64,000 nucleotides of DNA from Ornithinibacillus bavariensis (GTDB taxonomy: Bacteria; Bacillota; Bacilli; Bacillales; Amphibacillaceae): assembly GCF_018333235.1 (NCBI RefSeq), contig NZ_BORP01000003.1:124001-188000 (forward strand). The letters run 5' to 3'. The notes under the pieces were generated by a model that was not told where the DNA came from, searched no databases, and was given only the letters and a program-made list of their open reading frames with translations. Positions 34,680 to 42,574 of the stretch are shown in pieces (the stretch's first letter is position 1; every line of letters starts with the position of its first letter). A program made the position numbers and the translations under genes.

Positions 34680-35822
34680 ATGAAAATAGTTTCCATCGAA
34701 CCAACACCAAGCCCATATTCAATGAAGATAAATGTAAATGTAGAAATGCCAGACGGAAAAACAGAGAATTATAAGCTTGGTGATGATTTATCACAAGCCC
34801 CATCGTATATACAAGCTCTTTTTTCTATCAATGGTGTGAAGGGAATTTACCGTGTAATTGACTTTATTGCCTTGGAGAGGGATGCACGCACCCCATGGGA
34901 GGAAATTCTACCAGAAGTTGAGCGTACACTTGGTTCCGTAGAAGCAGAAAGTAGCCAGCTAGTTAACACAAATTCATCTGTAGATGAGCATTATGGTGAG
35001 ATAAAAGTTTTCGTGCAAATGTTCCGGTACATTCCAATACAGGTTAAGCTTGAAGAAGGTGACCATGAATATCGATTTGGCCTTCCAGATCGGTTTATGA
35101 ATGCCGCAATTGAAGCATCTACCGCTTCCGACAACATGCTTGCCGAACGAAAATGGGTAGAGCATGGACCTAGATATGGTGAGGTAGAAGAAATCGGAAG
35201 AGAGGTAGTAGAAGAAACTTCTGCTGCTTATGATGAGGAGCGCTTACAAGAACTTGTTCAATTTGCATTAGATAATAAAGCAGCCCCTCCTCGTTGGATA
35301 AAAGTTACACCAGAAATGTTAGACCATCCCGACTGGCGGGAACGCTATGCCGCTCTTGATAAAATGGATCCAACGATAGAATATTTAATCGTGTTGGATA
35401 AAGCGCTTGATGATGAGAAGTCCTCCATACGTAGACTTGCAACAGCATACCTTGGCATGATTGGTGATAAGGCGGTACTTCCTCTACTGTATAAGGCATT
35501 AAGAGATAAAGCGGTCAATGTAAGACGTACAGCTGGTGACTGCTTGTCCGATTTAAGCTATACGGAAGCAATCCCCGAAATGATAAAGACATTAAAGGAT
35601 AAGAGCAGATTAGTTCGCTGGCGTGCTGCCATGTTCTTATATGAAATAGGAGATGAGTCGGCAATTCCAGCACTACTAGAAGCTCAGAACGATCCGGAAT
35701 TTGAAGTTAGAATGCAGGTGAAGATGGCTTTAGACCGAATTCAAGGTGGAGAAGAAGCTAAAGGCTCGATTTGGCACCAAATGTCCAAGCTGATTCAAAG
35801 GGGGAATGAAAATGAAGGTTAG
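34680..35822 (+). CDS. cvfC: Conserved virulence factor C family (YpgR): NifU-N-like domain plus HEAT repeats
   Basis: The 380-residue protein starts with an Nfu/NifU-N-like domain (about 1-85: MKIVSIEPTPSPYSMKI, then SINGVKGIYRVIDFIALER). C-terminal HEAT/PBS-lyase repeats follow (about 225-370, with LIVLDKALDDEKSSIRRLA, YKALRDKAVNVRRTAG and PEMIKTLKDKSRLVRWRA). The order matches B. subtilis YpgR and Staphylococcus aureus CvfC, a factor affecting virulence gene expression whose mechanism is unknown. It overlaps the next GNAT gene by 11 bases. Confidence 0.88.
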   Translation: MKIVSIEPTPSPYSMKINVNVEMPDGKTENYKLGDDLSQAPSYIQALFSINGVKGIYRVIDFIALERDARTPWEEILPEVERTLGSVEAESSQLVNTNSSVDEHYGEIKVFVQMFRYIPIQVKLEEGDHEYRFGLPDRFMNAAIEASTASDNMLAERKWVEHGPRYGEVEEIGREVVEETSAAYDEERLQELVQFALDNKAAPPRWIKVTPEMLDHPDWRERYAALDKMDPTIEYLIVLDKALDDEKSSIRRLATAYLGMIGDKAVLPLLYKALRDKAVNVRRTAGDCLSDLSYTEAIPEMIKTLKDKSRLVRWRAAMFLYEIGDESAIPALLEAQNDPEFEVRMQVKMALDRIQGGEEAKGSIWHQMSKLIQRGNENEG

Positions 35823-36309
35823 AGAAGCAGGGCCTGCCGATGCTGGTAAACTTGCACAACTAATTCAGCAGGTGGAAAAGACCTCACAGTATATGCTATG
35901 GGAACCAGAGGAACGTGAAATTCAACCAGAAAACCAACGAAAAATGATTGAGAGGTTCCAGTTGGAAGAAAACTCTACCATTCTAATTGCGGAAAATAAC
36001 AGCATGTTAGTTGGTTATTTATTTGCTATCGGTGGTGATGCACAACGTAAAAAGCATTCTGCCTATCTGGTAATCGGCATTCATGAGCAGTATAGAGGTA
36101 AAGGTGTGGGCACTCTATTGTTTAACGAATTAGACAAGTGGGCAATTAAGAATAACATGCATCGTTTAGAATTAACCGTGGTCACACGAAATAAGGCTGG
36201 ACTTTCACTTTATCAAAAGGTTGGCTTTGAGATTGAGGGAACAAAAAGAGACTCTTTATCGATAAATGGGGAATTTTTTGATGAATACTATATGGCAAAG
36301 TTATTCTGA
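35812..36309 (+). CDS. GNAT-family N-acetyltransferase
   Basis: The 165-residue protein has the standard GNAT fold. AENNSMLVGYLFAIGG is the central strand and YLVIGIHEQYRGKGVGTLLF is the acetyl-CoA loop. Near the end, VVTRNKAGLSLYQKVGFEIEG is the usual closing motif. The ATG at 35812 has GGGGG seven bases upstream. The ATG at 35806 is only one base from it. The start lies within the last codons of cvfC, so translation is coupled. Substrate unknown. Confidence 0.88.
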   Translation: MKVREAGPADAGKLAQLIQQVEKTSQYMLWEPEEREIQPENQRKMIERFQLEENSTILIAENNSMLVGYLFAIGGDAQRKKHSAYLVIGIHEQYRGKGVGTLLFNELDKWAIKNNMHRLELTVVTRNKAGLSLYQKVGFEIEGTKRDSLSINGEFFDEYYMAKLF

Positions 36310-36685
36310 AGTTATCGTAATGCTGTTGATTTATAGTGGACTCATGACTTACTTTCTAGTGCCGTTTCAAAAGAAAACACAAGCACAAAATGACCAACTG
36401 AATCAGAAATCCTTTAAGTCTGTTTTTAAAGATAGTTTAAGGGAATTGGTTTTTCACAAAAAAGCTATTTTTGCTCTTGCTTTATTAGGGTTTTCACTAC
36501 TTTGTATTTGGTTAGTATATGATGCCAATGAATCCCATTATAATGAGCACAGCGGTTACCCGCCAATTAGCACCAATTTAGAAGCGATTTATTCGATATG
36601 TGGTTTAATTATCTATACCGTTATTCTTTTATTCGTTCTCGGTTATAGGAGGACATTAAACGTTTTAAAGGTCCTGAAAAAGTAA
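36281..36685 (+). CDS. Predicted membrane protein, three helices
   Basis: About 134 residues with helices near 12-30, 58-77 and 103-124 (the last reads LEAIYSICGLIIYTVILLFV). The ATG at 36281 has GGGGA eight bases upstream, but it lies within the GNAT gene in another frame. The next in-frame ATG, at about 36320, has no site. No family was recognised. The overlap suggests the third gene of a cvfC-GNAT-membrane protein operon. Confidence 0.65.
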   Translation: MNTIWQSYSEVIVMLLIYSGLMTYFLVPFQKKTQAQNDQLNQKSFKSVFKDSLRELVFHKKAIFALALLGFSLLCIWLVYDANESHYNEHSGYPPISTNLEAIYSICGLIIYTVILLFVLGYRRTLNVLKVLKK

Positions 36686-36730
36686 GTATTTTTTCCAAGA
36701 TAGATATTTACCTCAAAGCTTGTCGTTCAA

Positions 36731-36776
36731 AAAGAATCATCCACCAATCTAGTAAGTGGTGGATGATTCTTTTTTT
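36731..36776. terminator. Bidirectional terminator
   Basis: A perfect 12-base stem (AATCATCCACCA/TGGTGGATGATT) has TTTTTTT on the plus side and TTTTT on the minus side. It serves the membrane protein gene and bioY. Confidence 0.9.
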
Positions 36777-36797
36777 ATATAACTAACGGTACTCGTC

Positions 36798-37370
36798 TTA
36801 AACAGCTTTTTTCTTTTGTGTGACAACAAGTAAATTTGCCTGTAGCAACCTTCTCCTAACAACAATCCCTGCCCAGCTTGCTAAGAAAGCTTTAATTACT
36901 CCTACCACTAGGAAAGGATAAACCCCGGCTACAAGCGCTGCGTTCCAATTTAAGTCTAATACAAATTTTAATTGGATGGTTCCAAACGCAAGTGTGATAA
37001 GCATCCCAATAATATTGGCTACAAATGCTAACGGAATAGTAAATTTAGTTTTTTCTAATATAAACCCTGTAATAAAAGCAGCCACAATAAATCCAAAAAC
37101 ATATCCCCCTGAAGGTCCAACCAAAACTTGTAATCCAGCAGCAAATCCAGCAAACACAGGAACACCAATTGCCCCAATGGCCGCATAGCAGATCATCGCC
37201 AATGCCCCTTGGCGACTTCCAAGAACAACCGCAGCAATACCTACAGCAAGTGTTTGTCCACTTATTGGAATTAGTGGCAGTGGAATCTCAATTTGCGCTA
37301 ATATCCCCGTAATAGCAGCAAATATTGCAACATTCATCATAACCCTTAATTTCCTACTTTGTTCATGCAT
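36798..37370 (-). CDS. bioY: Biotin transporter substrate-binding subunit BioY
   Basis: A 190-residue S-component of an ECF biotin transporter. Six helices carry the family blocks EIPLPLIPISGQTLAVGIAA, VGPSGGYVFGFIVAAFITG and LGSRQGALAMICYAAIGAIG. The ATG at 37370 follows AAAGGGGG by eight bases. A longer frame begins upstream without a site. BioY works alone or with shared EcfAT energising subunits. A BirA-type operator overlaps the promoter, so expression should rise when biotin is scarce. Confidence 0.95.
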   Translation of the reverse strand: MHEQSRKLRVMMNVAIFAAITGILAQIEIPLPLIPISGQTLAVGIAAVVLGSRQGALAMICYAAIGAIGVPVFAGFAAGLQVLVGPSGGYVFGFIVAAFITGFILEKTKFTIPLAFVANIIGMLITLAFGTIQLKFVLDLNWNAALVAGVYPFLVVGVIKAFLASWAGIVVRRRLLQANLLVVTQKKKAV

Positions 37371-37426
37371 ATGTACATCCCCCTTTAACGATGTCGACAG
37401 CAATTGCTAATTTGGCTAGCTACCAG

Positions 37427-37479
37427 ATTATAATATGGGTTTCTTTCATTTGTCAACCTTATAAATTTTAGGTTAACAA
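37427..37479 (-). promoter_or_regulatory. bioY promoter with BirA-type operator
   Basis: The inverted repeat TTGTTAACC/GGTTGACAA (37450-37479, 12 bases between arms) is the biotin repressor box of bacilli. Its inner arm contains the -35 box TTGACA. A -10 box TATAAT follows 18 bases downstream, near 37427-37432. Bound BirA would block the polymerase. Confidence 0.8.
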
Positions 37480-37550
37480 TACATCGATTTAATATCCATG
37501 CAAAAAAGACCACGTTTTATCGGTGAGGTTGAAAGTAATTGTTCATAAGA

Positions 37551-37937
37551 TTATTTTTTAAGAATTTCCTTAGCTCTATTAGCCTCTTCCTCTTTATTTA
37601 AATACTCAAACAAACCAATATAATTCCCCCAAGGATCTGAAAATGTACACCACTTAACAGGTACTCCCTCCCTCGAGTGTACCTCAACGTCTTCTATTTC
37701 AAGATCCCTTAATTTATCTCTCATATCCTCAATACTAGTAACGGCCAATCGAAGCGGACCACTTCCTACACTTGGTTTTCCCTCTGCTACTTGTAGCCAA
37801 CTACCAGGAATTAGCTCCCATTCTGCAAATCCTTCATGTGGTATAAAGTCAGGTTCTTTTCCCAATAATAGTTGATACCAGTGTAATCCTTTTTGAAAGT
37901 TAGCTACACGTATTTGTATCGTTATTTCAAATACCAT
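37551..37937 (-). CDS. VOC/glyoxalase-family protein
   Basis: The 128-residue product has the two beta-alpha-beta3 units of VOC proteins: VFEITIQIRVANFQKGLHWYQ, then GPLRLAVTSIEDMRDKL and TFSDPWGNYIGLFEYL. The ATG at 37937 has GGAG ten bases before it. The longer frame starting at 38036 runs antisense through the divergent DUF3889 gene and is not used. The substrate is not predictable from sequence. Such small VOC proteins include bleomycin-binding and glyoxalase-like members. Confidence 0.85.
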   Translation of the reverse strand: MVFEITIQIRVANFQKGLHWYQLLLGKEPDFIPHEGFAEWELIPGSWLQVAEGKPSVGSGPLRLAVTSIEDMRDKLRDLEIEDVEVHSREGVPVKWCTFSDPWGNYIGLFEYLNKEEEANRAKEILKK

Positions 37938-37977
37938 TACCTTCACTCCATTTATTTTATTAAGCGAGGTTGTAACA

Positions 37978-38313
37978 ATGAAACAATTAATAAAATTACT
38001 ACTATCTACTTGCATATGCTTTGGAATTTTTGCCATGGAACATACAATTGACCATGTTTATTCCCAAAAGGAAGTGCCTAGCTACGCCAAATGGGGTCGT
38101 ATCGCCATGGAAAAGACAAAGGAAAGGTTTCCAAATGCTGAAATTGTAGATTACCTTCATATCGGTAGAGAAAAAGGGGTGAATACATCAACAGAAACCT
38201 TTAAGCTTTGGCTGGAAGAACCAAAAAAGGAATTTGGCGTTTTTGTTGATATTACCTTTAACAACCTTACAGAAGAAATAATTCGTATTAAATTTCGTGA
38301 GGTCTCTAGTTAA
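37978..38313 (+). CDS. DUF3889-family exported protein
   Basis: The 111-residue protein has a short hydrophobic N-terminus (about 4-20) and the DUF3889 core: VPSYAKWGRIAMEKTKERFP, then EIVDYLHIGREKGVN and the ending FVDITFNNLTEEIIRIKF. B. subtilis YqzG is a member. No function is known. GAGG lies 7-8 bases before the ATG. It is transcribed away from the VOC gene. Confidence 0.85.
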   Translation: MKQLIKLLLSTCICFGIFAMEHTIDHVYSQKEVPSYAKWGRIAMEKTKERFPNAEIVDYLHIGREKGVNTSTETFKLWLEEPKKEFGVFVDITFNNLTEEIIRIKFREVSS

Positions 38314-38352
38314 ATATTAAATTATTCATTTTCGTCTTTTTTCTTTTAGGTT

Positions 38353-38630
38353 GCTATTATGGTTAATCTAATAGCCATATTATTAAATTCTGACGGTGTT
38401 TCTGTCTATTAGAGGACAGCTATTAGACAGTTTTCCTCATTTTTATTTATTTTTGTCTTATAGAAGGAGTCTAATAGACAAATTCACTCTTTTCAACATC
38501 GTTTTGTCTATTAGAACTGCTCTATAAGACATTTTTACCAATTTTAGACTTTTACTGTCCATTAGAATCCTTCTATAAGCCCTATTCATTATTTTAGTTC
38601 AATTTTTGTCCATTAGACAGGCCTGTCACA
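38353..38630. repeat. Array of TCTATTAGAC-type hairpins (about six)
   Basis: The 355-base gap between the DUF3889 and prenyltransferase genes holds a row of related hairpins: 38353-38375 (GCTATTA/TAATAGC), 38402-38430 (CTGTCTATTAG/CTATTAGACAG), 38452-38482, 38504-38531, 38554-38582 and a short last one at 38615-38626 (GACAGGCCTGTC). The shared arm is TTGTCTATTAGA or its complement, and the hairpins are 25-60 bases apart in T-rich sequence. No gene fits here. The last hairpin may act as a terminator for the minus-strand operon. Confidence 0.75.
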
Positions 38631-38668
38631 CGAAATCTCTCTAAACTAGAACCTTACTAAAATTCTTC

Positions 38669-39379
38669 TCACCCAGCCCATTCATCAGCACAATTCATCC
38701 TTCGTTTATTCACATCATGAATTGCTTTTATTAACATTTCCCTTGTAAAGTCTGGGAAGAGAACGTCCACAAAGTATAAGTCTGACATAGAGGACTGCCA
38801 TAATAAGAAATTACTTACTCGTTTTTCCCCACCGGTTCGAATAACGATATCGGGATCAGGTAAATTCTTAGTATATAGGTATTTCTGAAACGCATTCTCA
38901 TCCATATCCTCAAGTGAAATGAGGTTGTTTTCCGCATCTTGTATAACATGACAGATTGCTTGAAGAATCTCTTTTCGACTACTATAGTTCAAGGCAAAAT
39001 TTACAATTAGCCCAGTATTATTTTTCGTTTTCTCCATCGCCTTTACTACCGCATCACGAGTTCCTTTAGGTAAATTATCTACATCGCCCGAAATATGAAT
39101 TTTAATATTGCGTCTCATAAATTCAGGTAGCTTTTGATTAAAGAATTTAATCGGTAAGTTCATTAAATAATTTACTTCATCCTTTGGTCGTTTCCAGTTT
39201 TCTGTAGAAAACGCATATAATGTCAAAATCTTTATACCTAGCTCAGCACTTGCATCAATGATTTTTTCCATTGTTTGTGATCCAGCATAATGACCCTCAC
39301 TTCTTGTAAGACCTCGACTTTTTCCCCATCGTCCATTTCCATCCATGATAATTGCTACATGATTTGGAATTCCATTCAT
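38669..39379 (-). CDS. uppS: Isoprenyl transferase (cis-prenyltransferase, UppS family)
   Basis: A 236-residue enzyme that condenses isopentenyl diphosphate units in cis. Signature blocks are NHVAIIMDGNGRWGKSRGL (catalytic Asp at about 13), LYAFSTENWKRP, INFALNYSSRKEI-like VNFALNYSSRKEILQA and RTGGEKRVSNFLLWQSSMSD. The ending matches the family (FPDFTREMLIKAI). AAAGGAGGAGG precedes the ATG. In bacilli the housekeeping uppS gene lies between frr and cdsA. None of those genes are here, so this is probably a second enzyme. It is 16 bases downstream of the DUF4173 gene, in the same operon. Confidence 0.92.
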   Translation of the reverse strand: MNGIPNHVAIIMDGNGRWGKSRGLTRSEGHYAGSQTMEKIIDASAELGIKILTLYAFSTENWKRPKDEVNYLMNLPIKFFNQKLPEFMRRNIKIHISGDVDNLPKGTRDAVVKAMEKTKNNTGLIVNFALNYSSRKEILQAICHVIQDAENNLISLEDMDENAFQKYLYTKNLPDPDIVIRTGGEKRVSNFLLWQSSMSDLYFVDVLFPDFTREMLIKAIHDVNKRRMNCADEWAG

Positions 39380-39395
39380 TCGTATACCTCCTCCT

Positions 39396-40859
39396 TTACT
39401 TTAATTCAAGTCCTCGGAGTCTCTCCATTACTTGCTGCCTTTTGAAATTATAAGACTGCCATGTATTTGACTCAATTTCATGGAGTATTTCCTTCTGTTC
39501 TCGTAACAACATCCTTAATTCAGGATAATATGGATCCTTTTCATATAAGGTGATTAATCCGTCTATTCCAGAGAATGACAATCCGTTTAAATAATAAATA
39601 TCAATTTTCCCAGTTTGTTCATATCTCTCAAGGTTATTTTCCACAATCATTTCTTCCAAATTAATGGCATTCAAGCCAGTGTAAAAAATTAGGCCGGCAA
39701 TCATATAAAAATGTAGTAACGAGATTCCCTCGAGCCATACTCGAATGAGTGTATAAGCAAAAATGACCAGCAAAAATAGCATAAAGGTGTGCGCTAAAAT
39801 TCGGTCGATTGTAAAGCCGTAAGCCTCTTCATACAGGGTTAATCTCATATAGGCAGAAGCAAGCATGATCCCGCTTGAAACTATTAGTAGAGAATACATA
39901 GCCTTTATAAAATATGCCAATGCTTTTTTTGCAGGCTTAACGAATTTCAAGAAACATAAGAGTAAGGTCCAGTTTATTAATGTAACTAATATGAGCTCAA
40001 AGAAGCCTCTTCTAGCATATTCGGCATATGTGAAGTTCTCCTGTATTGCATTCCCAAAAAAATATTTAAATTGAATCACGACAAATAGAAGATAAACACT
40101 ATTTAATAAAACTAAAATAGTGGCTGCCGTTATCCCGTCCCAGCTTGCTTGTTTTTTGTCTAAAATCGGTTTCACTATAATTGGGGCATATCTTTTTTTA
40201 AGAACCTGAAATGCTCCAAAGAATAATAGTGTTGCTATAACAACTACAAGGAAACGGAAAAAGCCTTCTAGAAAATTAAATTTAGTAATAAAGTTAGGTA
40301 CCGTCATTACCACATTGCCAAACTTCTCATCTGCTAACATGAGTAAAGCAGTAATAAACAGTAATAAAGGAATACCAATTAATAATCCATAGATAATCCG
40401 TTTAATTGCTTGGGTCGTTTCTTTTTTCATTTGCTTAAACAAGGTACGCTTCCCCATCAGCTTGATATAACGCTTTACATAGCTAAACATCTGGGAGAAC
40501 TTATTCATGACTTGGTTAAAAAAGGGAATTGAAATCCAGTCAACCTTATTTGGTGTTGTGATTAATACAATGTGTATGAACACCAGAATAGGAATTACGA
40601 TAATGTTCAACAGATAAAAAGTTTCATTATCGTAGAACAAGTAGGATGCAGATAGCACCCAGATAACTACCATTAACAGTAGCCCGATACGACGATGATT
40701 AAACGTAAATCCAAATCGAAAATAGAACACTGCGTAAAATGCTGCTATAAAAATCGGATAGGAGATTCCAATCATTCCATGGAAAAAGCTTAATTCTGCT
40801 AGTATACCTAGCCCTAAACATACAATTAAAAATAACATATTTTTTTGGCGTTGCTTCAT
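39396..40859 (-). CDS. DUF4173/DUF4153-family membrane protein
   Basis: The 487-residue protein has about 11-12 hydrophobic helices and a short soluble C-terminus (about 425-487: LSFSGIDGLITLYEKD, PYYPELRMLLREQKEILHEIE). RIYGLLIGIPLLLFITALLM and MFLLVIFAYTLIRVWLEGISLLHF, in the second half, fit DUF4173. No function is established. It is transcribed just before a cis-prenyltransferase gene, so a role with a polyprenyl lipid is an inference from position. A 39-base palindrome lies upstream at 40880-40918. Confidence 0.8.
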   Translation of the reverse strand: MKQRQKNMLFLIVCLGLGILAELSFFHGMIGISYPIFIAAFYAVFYFRFGFTFNHRRIGLLLMVVIWVLSASYLFYDNETFYLLNIIVIPILVFIHIVLITTPNKVDWISIPFFNQVMNKFSQMFSYVKRYIKLMGKRTLFKQMKKETTQAIKRIIYGLLIGIPLLLFITALLMLADEKFGNVVMTVPNFITKFNFLEGFFRFLVVVIATLLFFGAFQVLKKRYAPIIVKPILDKKQASWDGITAATILVLLNSVYLLFVVIQFKYFFGNAIQENFTYAEYARRGFFELILVTLINWTLLLCFLKFVKPAKKALAYFIKAMYSLLIVSSGIMLASAYMRLTLYEEAYGFTIDRILAHTFMLFLLVIFAYTLIRVWLEGISLLHFYMIAGLIFYTGLNAINLEEMIVENNLERYEQTGKIDIYYLNGLSFSGIDGLITLYEKDPYYPELRMLLREQKEILHEIESNTWQSYNFKRQQVMERLRGLELK

Positions 40860-40879
40860 GTCACGTCACCATCCCCTTG

Positions 40880-40918
40880 TTTATCTATATACATAGAATA
40901 TCTATGCATATAGATAAA
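40880..40918. promoter_or_regulatory. 39-base palindrome upstream of the DUF4173-prenyltransferase operon
   Basis: Arms of 18 bases (TTTATCTATATACATAGA and its complement, one mismatch) around a three-base centre. It lies 21 bases upstream of the DUF4173 start, with no T-run on the strand needed for a terminator of the preceding gene. An operator or mRNA-leader hairpin is more likely. Confidence 0.6.
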
Positions 40919-40957
40919 AAAATTGTTCCATTTTGCTGATATCGGGGGGTAAGGTGT

Positions 40958-41590
40958 TTACACAGATGCTTTCCTTCCCCATCGATATCCAATCCAACTA
41001 ATCGGATACAACACAATAGTTAATACCATACAGGCGATTATAAATGGGCCACTTAAAAGTGGTTGAAACCACTCATGTGGTATCAGTTTAAAGACAATCA
41101 GATACATTAGAATTAGATTGGGAATAATGGCATATGTAAATGTTTTACGAAGAATCTTTAGTCCACCACTACCAAATTCCTTACCAATTTCATAGCCAAG
41201 CAGACCCCAAAACACCATGTAAATCATAATAATGATGGTAGGTGCTGCTGTAAGCCTATCCCACATTACCTCTATCCATTCCAACTGAAAAACATTATAT
41301 GCGATGGTTAGTGTTATTCCACCAAGAAAGATTAAGATATTTAACACAACAAATAAAATTTGCATCTTTTTTGGTGTTACCTTCGCTTCTTCTTTCCAGA
41401 TTGCAGCAATTTCCTCTGGTGTACCCAGTCTCTTGACTATTTCTTCATAGGATTCATCACTTGAGATCTTCTCCTCCTGAAGAAATTCATACACATGTGA
41501 TCGATACTCGAGAAGAATCTGGTCTTTATCGGGGTGTTTTCCAAGAACGTCACTTAGTTCCTGGAAAAACCGATCTTCACCAGCATTCAC
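40958..41590 (-). CDS. HAAS/DUF1700-type membrane protein paired with PadR (second module)
   Basis: A 210-residue protein. A HAAS-type N-terminal domain (about 1-68, with [21 protein letters not shown] and [14 protein letters not shown]) is followed by four membrane helices. It is a shorter relative of the protein at 27418-28419. The GTG start overlaps the padR stop (GTGA), so the two are coupled. It probably transmits a membrane signal to, or is controlled by, the PadR protein. Function not established. Confidence 0.85.
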   Translation of the reverse strand: MNAGEDRFFQELSDVLGKHPDKDQILLEYRSHVYEFLQEEKISSDESYEEIVKRLGTPEEIAAIWKEEAKVTPKKMQILFVVLNILIFLGGITLTIAYNVFQLEWIEVMWDRLTAAPTIIIMIYMVFWGLLGYEIGKEFGSGGLKILRKTFTYAIIPNLILMYLIVFKLIPHEWFQPLLSGPFIIACMVLTIVLYPISWIGYRWGRKASV

Positions 41591-41919
41591 GACTCGCTTC
41601 TCCCAATAAGGTTATTCATTACTTGAACATAACGATGCCATTCATTTGTTTTGGCCTCAAGCATCTCCTTACCTTCCCCAGTTATTCGGTAATACTTCCT
41701 GGCAGGTCCTTTTTCTTGATTTTGCCAATAGCATTCGATATATTCTTGTTTTTCAAGCTTGTGAAGTGCAGGATATAATGTACCTTCCTTTATTTGCAGG
41801 TTATGTTCACTCCGACGCTCCATTTCCTTAGCAAGCTCGTAGCCATACATATCACGTTCATTTAAAAGCTGTAGGACAAGAAGTGATGTACTCCCCTTAA
41901 CAAGTTCCCGATCAAACAT
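41587..41919 (-). CDS. PadR-family regulator (second module)
   Basis: A 110-residue winged-helix regulator: [45 protein letters not shown] and [23 protein letters not shown] precedes the ATG. Its promoter spacer contains a perfect palindrome (41962-41975), and a second inverted repeat lies near the start, so it is probably autoregulated. The operator differs from that of the first PadR module. Confidence 0.92.
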   Translation of the reverse strand: MFDRELVKGSTSLLVLQLLNERDMYGYELAKEMERRSEHNLQIKEGTLYPALHKLEKQEYIECYWQNQEKGPARKYYRITGEGKEMLEAKTNEWHRYVQVMNNLIGRSES

Positions 41920-41952
41920 ATTCTCACCTACCTAGAATTATTAGGTATCTAT

Positions 41953-41981
41953 ACTATATAGAATACCGAGGTATTTGTAAA
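41953..41981 (-). promoter_or_regulatory. Promoter of the second padR module with operator palindrome
   Basis: On the minus strand TTTACA (41976-41981) and TATAGT (41953-41958) are 17 bases apart. The spacer carries the perfect palindrome AATACCTCGGTATT. A second site, ACCTA-N7-TAGGT, lies downstream toward the gene. Confidence 0.75.
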
Positions 41982-41996
41982 GCCCTATCTCAAATT

Positions 41997-42566
41997 TTAG
42001 GATTCTCTAACCTTGGCATACACACATGTATCCCGAAGCTCTTTCCCATAAACATCTAAGCTGTCTTTCCGTAATATCCCCTCTAGCTCAAATCCAATAC
42101 GCTCAGCCACAGCTCGACTCTTTACATTTTTAACATCGCAGCGAATTTCTACCCGATTTGCATGAAGCTCGGTGAATGCAAAATCCGCGATTGCTTGAAC
42201 CGCTTCCGTCATATACCCTTTTCCACTATGACGACTATCAATCCAGTAACCAATCTCGAATTTTCGTACATCCCAGTCAATCCGATGGAGTCCAGAATTA
42301 GCTATTAATTCCCCAGTGTCTTTATGAAAGACTAGTAATCTTAAATCTTCTCTAGTAAGGAATTTCACATAAGCTTCACGAATTCTAATTTCCGCATCTT
42401 CTTCCCTATCTTCTACATGTGCCCAAGGCATCCACGGTAAAAGCTCATTAATGGAAGCTTCTTTAGACTCATATACTGCCTTTCCATCACCAGGCTTAGG
42501 CATTCTTATCAGTAGTCGCTCTGTTTCAAATTCACTTGGAAAATCAATTAAAATCGGATTCATCAT
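41997..42566 (-). CDS. GNAT acetyltransferase, RimJ/RimL type
   Basis: A 189-residue protein of the Acetyltransf_3 group: TERLLIRMPKPGDGKAVYES at the start, RKFEIGYWIDSRHSGKGYMTEAV for the acetyl-CoA loop, and HANRVEIRCDVKNVKSRAVAERIGFE-like blocks toward the end. The group includes ribosomal protein and spermidine-type acetyltransferases such as YdaF. GGGGGA precedes two tandem ATG codons. It follows the DUF2785 gene by eight bases in one operon. Confidence 0.9.
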   Translation of the reverse strand: MMNPILIDFPSEFETERLLIRMPKPGDGKAVYESKEASINELLPWMPWAHVEDREEDAEIRIREAYVKFLTREDLRLLVFHKDTGELIANSGLHRIDWDVRKFEIGYWIDSRHSGKGYMTEAVQAIADFAFTELHANRVEIRCDVKNVKSRAVAERIGFELEGILRKDSLDVYGKELRDTCVYAKVRES

Positions 42567-42574
42567 TAGTCCCC

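Noticed and set aside
37938-38036. Longer N-terminus of the VOC protein
   Set aside because: The extra 33 codons run antisense through the start of the DUF3889 gene and have no ribosome binding site, while the ATG at 37937 has one.
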